Source: Casuarius casuarius
Taxonomy: Eukaryota > Chordata > Aves > Casuariiformes > Casuariidae
DNA length: 64,000 bases
Direction: 5' to 3'
Assembly (NCBI GenBank): GCA_003342895.1
Contig: PTFA01000038.1
Coordinates: 2,639,045 to 2,703,044 of the forward strand
Shown: one piece after another, positions 52,546 to 63,800 of the stretch
Layout: the number at the start of each line of letters is the position of its first letter
How positions within the stretch are numbered: the stretch's first letter is position 1
The notes under the pieces: model-generated
The model's database searches: none
What the model saw: only the letters and a program-made list of their open reading frames with translations
What the model was told of the DNA's origin: nothing
Program-made: the position numbers and the translations under genes

Positions 52546-54181
52546 TAAAGAAATGCATAAATACCTTGATACCGTATATACCTCATTTTAAAAAAATGTA
52601 TCTAAACACTAATTACCATAATCTATGACACTGTAAGTGCTACAGTGGAGTACATCCTCTCCAAAAGGGGGATTTTACTATGGTTATTATTTGTTATCTT
52701 ATCTTCAGTGTTAGTAAAAGCTAAAGATAATTTATTTCACACAAAGGAAAAGTTGGTCAACTTGTACTGGGGCCCTAAACAGCTTGTTGCTAATTAGTCT
52801 TTTAAGTGCCTTAATGACAAAAGCCCTGAAGATAAAAATAGCAACCAAGAGAAGATGCAGCTCACAAAGATTCCCCATGCCCTTTCTAAACCTACGGTGA
52901 GGTGCTCAGGTGAAGTCTAAGTCCCAGTCAAAGCATTGCATGGAGGACCCTATTTTGCTGATAAATTTTCTTTTATTTTCCTCTTTGGAGGATATTCAGT
53001 GATGCACAAATTGGGTTTTAAAAGCCATTAGGATCTCTGTCAATGTCAATAAACAAATAAAAGAAACAGCAGAGTGATTCCTCAGGGAAAACAAGTTTCA
53101 ATTATACCAACTCAGAGTGACAGATCCCTGCCAAGATTATCACAACAACATAATAGCACAGAAACCAGTGAAAAATAACTAGTAAGCCTCTGTTCCCAAA
53201 ACCCAAACTGAAGTCTAAATGATTTGCCTAGTAGCTGCAATTCTGTCTTGCTAAACCTTGTTGCGAATATAAATTCTTGCAGAAGCACCTTATCCAAGAC
53301 AAAAACACCACTGAAAATCAGCCAGCAAGGCAGAACGAGAACCAAACATATTCACTGAACTTCGCAGTGACCAAATCCAAAGAATGCGGCGTGCCCCCTC
53401 CCATGGCCCTGGAAAAGGGCGTAAGGAGGTGCTGGGCTACCACCACGGTAGAATGGTAAAGAATGGTGAAGTCAAGCACTGAGCACCCCAGGGAAAACTG
53501 CAAACTCATCTTAGCTCAACTGCTTCTTGCCAACGACAATGTTTTTGCATAAAGTACTGGGGACCGGCCAGCAGAAAGCAGGTCACCAAGGTAAGCATCC
53601 TGCTATCAGTGGCAACTCTATCGACTCAGAATTTCATGGTGATCCTAACTGCTTCACCTAGTCCCACATTACTTGGGACTATCCAAATGATTATAGCAGC
53701 TACGAAGGTGAAAATTATACCTTCTTGGGTATTATTATATACTTTGACTGGATGCTACAAAGACATCTACTCATTGCTACATCAGAAGATTTAGGTTTTG
53801 TCTACATATCGATTTATGCCATAACTGTAACTTAGGGTACTGCTATATAAATAAGTTGCTATAAGAAAAGCAGAGATGACTTTACAGTGCATTCATTATT
53901 CTACAGTAATCATCCCTGACTATGCATTTATCCTACTTTTAGTCGAGTTAGACATCTACACCAAGAAGGAAACTTGACCTTAAATCTAAAAATGTTTAAG
54001 TACCTGAATATCAGCACATCTACCTTAATCCTGACTAATTCCTCTGCAGCTAAATGCTAAGAATTATTTCAGTATATATCTAACCATATATTGTGTCTAT
54101 TTAATAAAATAAATGAAATAACTTACAAAGTTTCTAATGTTGGCTGAACATCTCAAGTTCTAAACTGGATCAACTCATGAG

Positions 54182-54186
54182 NNNNN
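54182..54186. other. Assembly gap, 5 N
   Basis: Five undetermined bases separate AT-rich DNA on the left from a markedly more GC-rich block on the right, so bases may be missing or misjoined here. Confidence 0.99.
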
Positions 54187-54490
54187 TTGAAGCTACATGA
54201 AGGGCAAATCATTCGTTCTCCTCCCTTCTGATAACGACTGCAGCTCACTTCGCCAGAACACGTCCCAGCAGGTGATGGCCTGGAGAACCCGGACCATAAC
54301 TGTTCCACCACTGAACCTGATGCCCCGTACAGTGGGACTGGTTTGCCCTGACCACATGAAGAGAGAATTCGGGCCATTTCCTAGAATGCCTCTAGAATTT
54401 CTAGAGGCAGCTCTGGGTACAGCCAGAGCAGGGACAAGGGCTTCCTTGGTCAAGGTTCAGCCAATCTTTATTACAGATGAAGGGCAAGTC
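54187..54490. other. Unexplained GC-richer block flanked by near-identical 14-bp direct repeats
   Basis: The block starts at the 5-N gap and is visibly richer in G+C than the DNA on both sides. ATGAAGGGCAAATC (54197-54210) and ATGAAGGGCAAGTC (54477-54490) flank about 266 bp. That is what a target-site duplication around a retroposed insert would look like. It also carries a 23-base inverted repeat at 54387-54409. Long open frames exist on both strands at once, which reflects composition rather than coding. I do not recognise it as CR1, MIR or an XYLB exon. Confidence 0.5.
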
Positions 54491-55120
54491 CTAAAAGAAC
54501 TGATGTAAATTTGTTGAATTTCAGGTATTTCAATCTCTCTCCTGAGAGTGAGGAAAATGCACTGATCACTGGTTTCAGGGATTGTCTTTTTAATGCCAAT
54601 ATTGTGTGCTTTCCTGAACGGTGGACATTTGCTCTGAGATGTGTAATTGGATACATCTTATAAATAAATAAAGAAAAGCCCATCATTTATGTATACAGGG
54701 GCATTAACAAAGACATCATTCATCCATCACTAGTGGTGCTCTCAGCCAACTGTGTTTGAATCCGTCAGGAGCCACCCCTATGGCAGTGCACAGAAAGAAC
54801 TTAAATACCGCGTTACCGAAAAAAACCAACAACTGTAGCAAACATAATTCATGAATTCGATTCTCTGACAGCTGAGAGAATCGGTTTAAACATCTTTTAA
54901 TTAAAAGCCCTCCGCACGGTGCCTAACCAACCAGTTTATTTCCTTCCTATTTAAAATTTTATGATTTGGGGAGAGCCGATGCAAAATTTAACCCTGTCCA
55001 GAAAGCATTTGCAGCGGCACGTGGAGTGGTATCGTCCTGCAAGACGCACGCTCAGCATATCTAGTACCTGCTGGGGGGACTGATCTAATGAAATTCATTT
55101 AAGATAGTCAAGAAGCTTAC

Positions 55121-55160
55121 CTCTGCAGCAAGACTGAGTACCGCGCGCTTTTGCACGCAT
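55121..55160 (-). other. Candidate alternative first coding exon of XYLB
   Basis: On the minus strand an ATG at 55160-55158 opens MRAKARGTQSCCR plus one base, followed at once by a strong donor (GCAGAG|GTAAGC at 55121/55120). An in-frame TAA lies upstream at 55193-55191. The leftover base puts the donor in phase 1, exactly what the XYLB exon at 51708-51766 needs; splicing would give ...CCR-V-PRTRILATGG. The segment is CpG-dense (CCGCGCGC) and more CpGs follow upstream at 55560-55860. It would make a short C-terminal XYLB product. This is inference only: a phase match occurs by chance one time in three. Confidence 0.2.
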
Positions 55161-56354
55161 GAGTGAGAAGCCAGCCCAGTCCTGAGCCCGTTACTACTCA
55201 CCCGACAGCCCCCACTCTGACTTGCACAGAGATCCAGCAAGAAGAACTGAACAACGTTAAAAGTTCACCTCCTGGCTATTGTTTCCAGTCAAAAAACTAC
55301 TTTCATTGAAAAACACAAAGGAAAAAAGATCTGTCACAGAGAAGATAAACCACTGTTATTTGTATTACAGCAGTTGTCAGTGGCCCCCAAATAGACTTCA
55401 GTCCTGTAGCACTGTATATATACAAACGCCCAGTAAGAACCAATTCCCTCCCCAAAAAGCAAGCAATTTGAACAGATTAAGACAAGAAGAAAAAAATCAA
55501 CCAAAATCAACAGGAGGCTCCTGGCCTCAGTGCTTTCGGGTCTGCCTTCAGCCCGTTTCCATCCTGAATTTTGCTAGCTCGCGCTCAGCAAAGTCACGGA
55601 GCAGATCGCGACCCACCATTTTGAGGTTAAACACCCTTCAACTCTTTAATCTGAATTTCCACTGCGATGCGCAGCCCTCGCAGCTCGAACCCCAAACGCC
55701 AGGTCCCTGCTGGCATCCAGAACTCCTAAAAGACGTGCGTAACATCTTTCCCATCACAAGCGAATCCATAAATAAAACAGAACAATAGCGCTGGCATTCA
55801 AAAAGCAGCTGATGATGCACATGAACCCGTACCCGCTCGAAGCGTGATTGCGAATAACTGCAATTTACAATTTCCGAGCAATGGGGAAAGTATCAACTCC
55901 TCCTTTATTTCTCTGATTAACTCCAAACACTGTAATTTTGGGAAAAAAAATGTATTTTCCAGCTTTTCATTCAGGAAAAGCAAAACAAAAATATATCATC
56001 ATTTTGTACCATTTATAAAACAAATGCTCCGAAATTGTCCTACTTATACATTAACGTTTCCAAAACTCATGCTAATCTTTCTTATTCATATAAACACTGT
56101 GAAATTAAGCTTCTGCTATGGTGCAGGGCTTATCTTGTCTATAGCCTTTTAAATATGCAAACGTACAAGGTACTGTACATTTTGCTCCTATAACTCCTAG
56201 GAAAGGGTCCAAAGGCACCTGCTTCTCTATCTGCTTGTGCTGCATTACTTTTGACATCTCGAAATACATCATAATAAAGAGAAAAGACTGCCACAAACCA
56301 ACCTTTAGCACATTAGAAAATATTAAGGCAAAAGTGATATAAACTAGAACCCTC

Positions 56355-56373
56355 TTTTTTTTTTTTTTTTTTT
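56355..56373. repeat. Poly-T run (19 T)
   Basis: A homopolymer lies in AT-rich DNA. It could be the reverse-complement A-tail of an old retroposed copy, but no recognisable body is attached. Confidence 0.8.
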
Positions 56374-56757
56374 AAATTAGGGACAACTAAAAATTAAATT
56401 TTTTAAAATTTAGTACAACTACAATTTAAAGATTTACTGTAACTACCCAAGGGAATGACTTACAAGTTTAAAGCCAAACAAATACATTCAGACATCATTA
56501 CAGTACTAAAAAGAAAATAATAATATTTAAAACCCATGCAAAAAAGTATTTTTAAAAAGTGTTTCTCACTTCTATTTTAGAGTGTCAGCTAATTTATCAG
56601 AGAAAAACAAGCCACATTTGCCACATAGCTTGGCTGTTTTCTCACTTGTAAACAAAGGAGATTTCACATTTCATGATTTGTTTTAATTTCATTAAGGGTT
56701 TCAATTGCTCAAATGTCAAGAATTTTCCAGATAAAGCTTTTTTCTTTTTTAAATACA

Positions 56758-56780
56758 GGGCCGGGGCGGGGCAGGGGGGG
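56758..56780 (+). other. G-quadruplex motif with very short loops
   Basis: GGG-CC-GGGG-C-GGGG-CA-GGGGGGG contains four G-runs of three or more, separated by loops of two, one and two bases. It therefore satisfies the strict intramolecular quadruplex pattern. It sits alone in a very AT-rich region. The G-rich strand is the template strand if XYLB is transcribed through here. Confidence 0.85.
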
Positions 56781-58127
56781 ACACCTTGAAGGATAGAGTT
56801 GATTATCAACCTGTAAGGCTACAGCTAGTATTATATGAGCTGTAATTCAACATAGTAAAAAAGACTCCATTTTCTCAACAGTAATGACAAATACAGCTAA
56901 TATTCTCGATATTTATGCTACCTACATAGTCAAAGTCTCTACAGAGATGTAGGAGAGGCCTGGCATGATTCTTCTTGCTTACACTGCTGTAAGGCAAGAG
57001 TAATACCACTAAAATGAGTGGATGTGCTTATACCTAGGGAAAACAGTAGAAACAGTCCCCAAAACCAGCTTACGTGTTACTGATCTGGGTTGCTGAACAT
57101 TCTCCAGTAATACCGATGACTCTGGTAGCACAAGTTGTCTTACATGAAGATACCAAGCTTGGCTTTCCTGAGACCCTGCCTCACTAAAGACAAAAACTGT
57201 ATTTCACAACCTGAAGCACAAGGACATGAGATCGTCTAGCTCTGAAATTCCTCTTCATCTAGCTCACCTTCAGATATGAATTTACGATTTAATACCGACT
57301 CAAAGCCTTCTCCTTTCTAAAGGATTTCAAGAAAAATAAACACTGCAACATATGCACGGAAATTCTCTTTTAACAGCACCTTAAATTATGGTAAATCATC
57401 CCAAAAATATACACAGTCTAAGTCAGAATGCAGGAAACAAAATCGACTTTGGATACAACCCCACTGTCAATGCAACTTCATTGACTTCAGCGCAGTTAGA
57501 CAGCAAGGAAAACTTTGGTTCTTGAACACTACCGTGTTCCCAAAGAAGTCTGAGATCAATAGTCATACAGTGTTATAACATATACATTGACATGCCCGCA
57601 ACAAGACCTCTGGAATATTTGCACTTCTTACAGAAATACTGCAGCATTGCAATTGTTTATCAATTCACCATGGGTACTTTTTTTTTTCTTTTTTTGAGAC
57701 ACAAATCTCTATTTGACAGAATATTTTGATAAAGCCTGGGCTAAATTCCAATGATAATGAATTTTTTAAAAATCCACAACACAGCATAGAGTTTACAGTA
57801 AGGTTAAAAAAAATAGAGAGGCAGATTCAGAGCAGAAGTTTTCTTTTTTTGTTAACCAGACTTGGGAAAAGTACTCATCTCCATAAAAGCTATTCAGCAG
57901 TTGTCCAGATATCCATAAAGTAGCCAAAGTTCCAATTAAAGGCTTAATATAACGAAGCATCCCCTGCTTTGATTTACCCCATGCTTCAGCAATTATTCAT
58001 AGACGCTTGACGACACCTCAACCATGACTTTGCAATTCAGAATTCTTGTCCTTCAGCAGAGAGATGTGAAATCTGGACCGAATGCAACCAATTAACTGAT
58101 TCTCAAAAATGTTCTGAAGCAGGTGTT

Positions 58128-58260
58128 ACCATCCTGATTTTACACATGGGGATGCTGAAGCAAATATATGAGATTTTGCCCAAGACCCAGGAAAGATAGT
58201 ATGAGACCCAGATTTAGAGCTGAGGACTTCTGAGGCCACTAGACTGTGCAGTTCCATCCC
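58128..58260 (-). mobile_element. MIR/L2-like relic
   Basis: The plus strand runs CATCCTGATTTTACACATGG, GGATGCTGAAGCAAATA, TTTTGCCCAAGACCCAGGAA, GAGACCCAGATTTAGAGC and CCACTAGACTGTGCAGTTCC. This is the full order of the reverse-complement MIR/L2 consensus (attttacagatgggga.actgaggc...ttgcccaaggtcac...gacccaggt...cca.t.gaccatgcttcc). Confidence 0.75.
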
Positions 58261-59774
58261 TGACAGTACATTTTTAAAGAGGGAGGAAGCTTTTGAAAAG
58301 TTCGTTTTTTCAACTCAAAAACAAAAGAAGAGACCCAAACTGGGTACTCTGAACCTCTATCCCACCAAGAAAACCAGAACTAATGTCTGGCACTTTTGAA
58401 ATTTAACCCTCACATCCAACCATTTAATAACATACCTACAGAGTGCTTCAAAAATGGGAAGATCACAATGGGCCACCTGCTTAAAAGAGATCACACAACT
58501 TTAACACAGTGATTCCTCCATCCAGCCCAGTAATGTATCTGCTGAACTACAGTATTCTAAAAGACACAGAATTTCAGCTGAAAAGCTCAAAGTGACAGAG
58601 GATTACGGTGGCTACTAGCTATTTGCATGCTTAATGACCTTTAAAGTTAAATATTTGCACCTTTCCCATAATTTAGATTTTATCGTTTAAACTTCTAGTT
58701 GCTCGACCTCTGTGTCTTTTGTCTTCCAGTTAAAACATTGCTACAGCATTGGGTTTCCCCTTCATGTCTTGGCACTTACAGACCACAATTAAATTGCATC
58801 TTCTCTTTTCTTTTGATAAGCTAAGAAGATTAAGCTCCACCAAGGCATATTTTCAAGACCACAAACCACTGACGCGCAGAGCTGCCGGTACACTACCAGT
58901 GCCCAGCAGAAACATCCTCACCACCGAAATCACTATCAGAAAAGAGCAGAATTGGCAACAGCATTAACAACGTCTAGCCTAGAATTATCTGGCGCTGCAT
59001 GTTGTCAGTTTGCCTATCCAAATATTTAGTAGGAACATGCCAGTATCTAAGGACTTCTGATTAATCATAGAGAAGCCTTTGCTAGAAATCGGCCTGGTTT
59101 CTTGGGAGAATATGCCAGCTTCGAAGGTCTGCAGCTCCAAGAGACCTGCTAGAGCACCATGGTAAGGAGCCCAGTGTCCATGGTCCTGGCCACAGGCAGT
59201 CCCAGATTCAGGGAGGGCTCTGCACTGAGCTATGCAAGAGCGCGTCTGGGACCACTGCAAATGCAAATTTATAATCCCTACGGCTCAGTTCCCAGGGTTG
59301 GAGGTCAGAGACTCACCCAAAATCAGGATAATGCAAGATGTTCTCAGAAATTGGTGCCAAAAAAAAAAAAGTCACAGCTACTATAGGCATTTTGCACAGA
59401 ATAAAAACTCTAAATTTTTTTTAATGTGCTCTATTGCTAGCATTGCAGCATAGTTCAGTATTTCTTTGAACTAAGTTCAGTATTTCCTTGAAATATTCTG
59501 ACACATGAGAAATTTATGCGTGAATCTGAGCGGAAAATACACCCTCCCATGCATATCATGACTCTGTTGTGGGCATAAACACGACACGTAGCTTTATGGA
59601 CCACCTGTCAGTATATAATGCTTCCCATTGAGTTCCTTAGAAAAACAAAAACACCAATTTTTTTATTTTTCAGAACTATTTGTCCTCCTCTGCATCAACA
59701 TTCAGCCTCGCAAAGCTTATAAGGGAAATAAAAAAAATACACTGGCACACCAACAAATAACACCATCTGCAGAG

Positions 59775-59870
59775 GGTTAAAATGAGAAAAGTAAGGAAGG
59801 AGATAAATGAACTGTCCTAGGTCACACAAAATCAGTAGAACAACCAAGAACAGAACAAAGGCCTCCTCAT
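59775..59870 (-). mobile_element. MIR/L2-like relic
   Basis: GGTTAAAATGAGAAAAGTAA, ACTGTCCTAGGTCACACAAA and ATCAGTAGAACAACCAAGAA, with GGCCTCCT near the end, match the reverse-complement MIR/L2 order 'gacttgcccaaggtcacacagctagt' and 'agctgggac.agaaccca'. The copy is diverged. Confidence 0.6.
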
Positions 59871-60757
59871 TACTTAGATCACAAATGAATTCGATTCTGC
59901 ATTATTTGATCTGCAAAGTCCGTGCACCAGTCAGAAGACATGTCCATGGGAGAAAATGTAATAATAATCAGCTGCAAGTTCAGCATTACTGAAAGCCACA
60001 GAACATAATTAGAAGGTGCAGGGTGTGAGGACCTGAACCTGAATGCCATACTTGAGTGAAGAGAGAAAAGGGCATCCTTCAAGGTCTTTTCATTCTGGAG
60101 AAGCCAAAACAACTACCACCTCTGGGGAAAATCAGTGTGGGATCTAGACTTGCAAACCAGACCTCTACTGATCAACTCAACTCTGCTTCATTCAACACTT
60201 GCCTTTCAATATTATCAAAAATATTAATACACAAAGGCGTATTAAAAAGAACAAAAAAAGGCCAAGGTCCAACTATCATTTTATTTTTGCAAAGGGTAAG
60301 AGAAAAAAATAAAACATGCAAGACTAGACAATTTGGTGTTTTTCTTCATAAGGCTTTTCAAAAAAATCATTAGAAGTATTTTGGTATCCACAAGCATTTT
60401 CTGTAGCTCTCTATTTCTTACTTCTATAGGACTGTTTCTGTATTTGGGGCTGGTGAAGGTTTTTCTCCCCCCTCTGCCCTTTTTTTTTAATATTTTCTTC
60501 TACTCCCCTCAACGGAAGTAACCTATAGATTACAAAGTACTTTGCAAGAGCAAAATGAATTGACATGAGGGTACATCTGCTTACAGCAAGCACAGCTGAG
60601 GCAGCCAGAGAATCCGCTTATTTTATTTGTCTTTTCAAGGAAATTCCATATGCCAAGAAGGGAAGCAAATATGACTGAGCAAGAAACATTTGCTCCTTTT
60701 TTTCTTAAAAACTATACGGAACCTGCTAAGAGAAAAGAAACACGTGGACCTTCTATA

Positions 60758-60830
60758 TGCGACTGCAGCAGGTCACTTCACCATTCTGAACCTCTCTCTT
60801 TAGGTACCTAAAGGGTGTAACACAGGGGAC
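60758..60830 (+). mobile_element. Possible MIR-like relic
   Basis: GACTGCAGCAGGTCACTTCA and CCATTCTGAACCTCTCTCTT are similar to the MIR core 'tgaccttgggcaagtcacttaacctctctgtgcct'. It is too diverged to be sure. Confidence 0.4.
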
Positions 60831-63800
60831 CACTTCTACCAGGTGAGGCCCTGAACACTGCTAAACTCCTCTGTTATTAATAAACCTCCTGCTTTCCAAG
60901 TGGCTTATTTATAAAGGGATTTTGTGACCTCACGCGGACTAAAATTAAACGGAGAGCACAGGGTTTTTCCCTTTTAACTAGAAAAGAAAGGCTAGAGTAC
61001 AGACAGATTAATAAACAGAAGCAATTATTATTTCTCAAGAATTGCCACGCTGAATAGGAAAGCTGTTACGTTTCTCGGGGTATCTGAACAGAAAGGGTCC
61101 AGGTAAGTATTCGTTCACGGGGTTGGGTTCATGTAAATGGGATGCTGTTGCCAAGCAACAATAGGTGCTAAGGAATGAAATACAGTCTGCAGAAACCTAA
61201 TAGCCTGGAGAGAAAAAGAACTACAACCTGAGATTTATGGCACATATAAAAGGAAAAGAGCTGTTCTCCCACACACGGAAAACACAGATACTTTATTATA
61301 AATACCCTTAGCATGTTTTTCCAAGGCATAATTAAACAATAAAATCCCGCCTACCCCAAATCAAACAGGTGAATTCCGTTTTATGCTTTGTTCATTAAGC
61401 TTTCTGCAAAAAAGATCTTCAGAAATTAGCCTACCAAGACAAAAACTAAAATTTAACCCAAAGAGCTTGCTTCTGCACAAGAAAAATATTATACATACAG
61501 ACAACACTGCAACTGCCAATCAGCTATCTACTCTGCCTTCTTATGTTTTTATACCATGCTCATTAACATCGCATCTGATCATCAGAAATTCTCTTTAAGC
61601 TTATTAAGATTTTAAAATATTTTTAGCAAGTTAATTAGAATACATTAACAGAGCTCATCTGTGTTCACCCATCATGCATATTTTATTTTATTCTGGCAAA
61701 TTGCTTTGAAATGAAATACCAGACCTGGGAAGGGCACAGAGTTGGGTACTGAACAATACAACCCCTTGCTACAATATTCCACTTCCAAACATCCTAGTAA
61801 CTTAACGCTGCTGGGAAGGGGGGGATTTTCTGATGGCAGAAGGGTTTTTTTAGTGCCTCCCTTACCACACTCCCCTCCAGCTGGGATCAGGGTACATAGA
61901 CGTGATGGATCTTCTTAGCATCTGAATCATCCTCAGTTGCCACCGCGTTCCTGTGAAATCCCCAGCAGTCAATATAAATTAAAGCAGTCAGGAGAACACT
62001 TCAAGAGGAACCAAAGTGACGTGCAACAAGGTCCACCTCAGGAGAAGAAAGGAGTGCCTTCAACCCCTCAGTCTGCAGTTCAACAGCTCTTACGAATTCA
62101 CGGGGGGTTTTCTCCTTCTGTTGACCGTCTCCGAACACATCATTTGATCTTACGGAAAGAGCCCAATTAGAAGCTCAGGAATGGTATGGCACAGGTCTCT
62201 AGCAAGCCTAGGTGCCGGCGGATTTGGCAGAATAGCAGAAAAAGCTCACAAAGAACAAGCCTGAAATAGCCTTTGCTTTAGACAGTGCTATAAATTTCTC
62301 CCTTTAATATGCACTAAATGTCACCAAATTCAATCGCATAAAATTAAATAGCAGTTTATGAGGAAAAGGGAGAGAGCGAAAACTACCTTGGGGTATTTTG
62401 GGTTCATATTATCCCACTTGCAGAATTGTACTCTAGTGAGATGAAGTCCATCGCTGGACACTGAAGAGTAACTATAGTAAGACTATAATAAGACATTCCT
62501 CAAGACCCTGCTGTTCAGTCACTCAGTCCTGTCAAATGTGACATGATATATTTCAAATTGTTTTTCCAGACTCCATACAGCCCAAATCCCTATCTAAGGA
62601 ATAATGGACAATCATCCTAATTTTGTCACTAGTTCTCAAGCTAAACAAGGATTGTTTTAGAGATCTGCATAAATAAAAGGCTGAACAAAGTTTGTCAAAC
62701 TCATGCTTGAACCAAATTTTGCACTCTCACTGCATTTTAATTAACCTGCCACAGATTGCAGAGCTGACATGTTTGATTCAGATAGTAAAGAAAACACGCT
62801 TTAAAAAACAACAGGTCTGAAGCGTTTGATGAGTGATCATATAATACATATCAAAACACACATTTAAATCTCAGTCACTGCACATCTCAAGATCTGCATC
62901 ATTAACGCTATCTGGTGTGAGTGATTTTGGTAATCTCTTCTATAATCTAGAAAAGTTCTTCACCTCCAAGGTACTTATGCCTTTTCATCAATGATCATTG
63001 TTCAGGTATATTTTACTCCTGTAATCTTCCCGGAGATGTTAATCTCCTCGATTCTAGCTACTAGTTTTTTTTATGAACCCCTGCCATACTCGCTATGTTT
63101 TTTCACACTGAAGAACCCCAAAACCGGACGCGTTTCACTTAGCACTTGTCTGAATGCATCAGCCACCCTGGCACAGGGAAAATTTAATCACTGCTGGGCA
63201 ATTCTAGGATAAGCAGTTCCAAATGCCAAAAGAAGAGAAATGTGTCAGTGCGTGCAGCTCCTTTTCTCTGAATAAATTACTACCCCTTGCACTGAATCCA
63301 GAACTACCCTGTCAAACCTTTTCCTTCTATTCCAGCATTTATTAATCAACTCGAACATCAAGAGCATAAGCTCCAGCATACCCTCCCTCCCCAAGCTTGG
63401 CCGGGCAGAAGTTTTGCTCTGCAAAGTCCGAGCGGATGCTCCCACTCCCTGCATGGAGCCGGAGTCGGGCGGCCGCCTTTGCCACAGAGACCAGCTGGGG
63501 TCTTCCCCTGGACTCGCCGCACGCTGAACAAGCAGGTGAACAGTCCCACCAACCTATTTGCTGGCATTAAAGAACACCAATTGTGTCGGTTTATTTGGTA
63601 AGGTTTAGGCAGAGATATGTCCTATCCGAAGGAAAAAGCCTCTCTAGAAATCAGTATATTTCTGCTAACATCCTTATTGCAAAGAGGAGAGCTTGAATAA
63701 GCAATGAAGGCAAACGACTGAAATTTTAATGTCATTTAGAGTGGCCAGAGACACTGAAATATGTTTACAATTAAGGGTATTCACTAGCAAAAGAAGAGAA

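Noticed and set aside
54193..54453. Possible XYLB exon or retroviral fragment on the minus strand
   Set aside because: Neither the open frames nor the borders match XYLB, and I could not align it to any retroviral or CR1 protein. Kept only as an unexplained block.
55279..55788. 169-codon open frame on the plus strand
   Set aside because: Compositionally biased (Ser, Gln, Pro, Lys), antisense to XYLB and with no homology. The CpGs here are better explained as regulatory.
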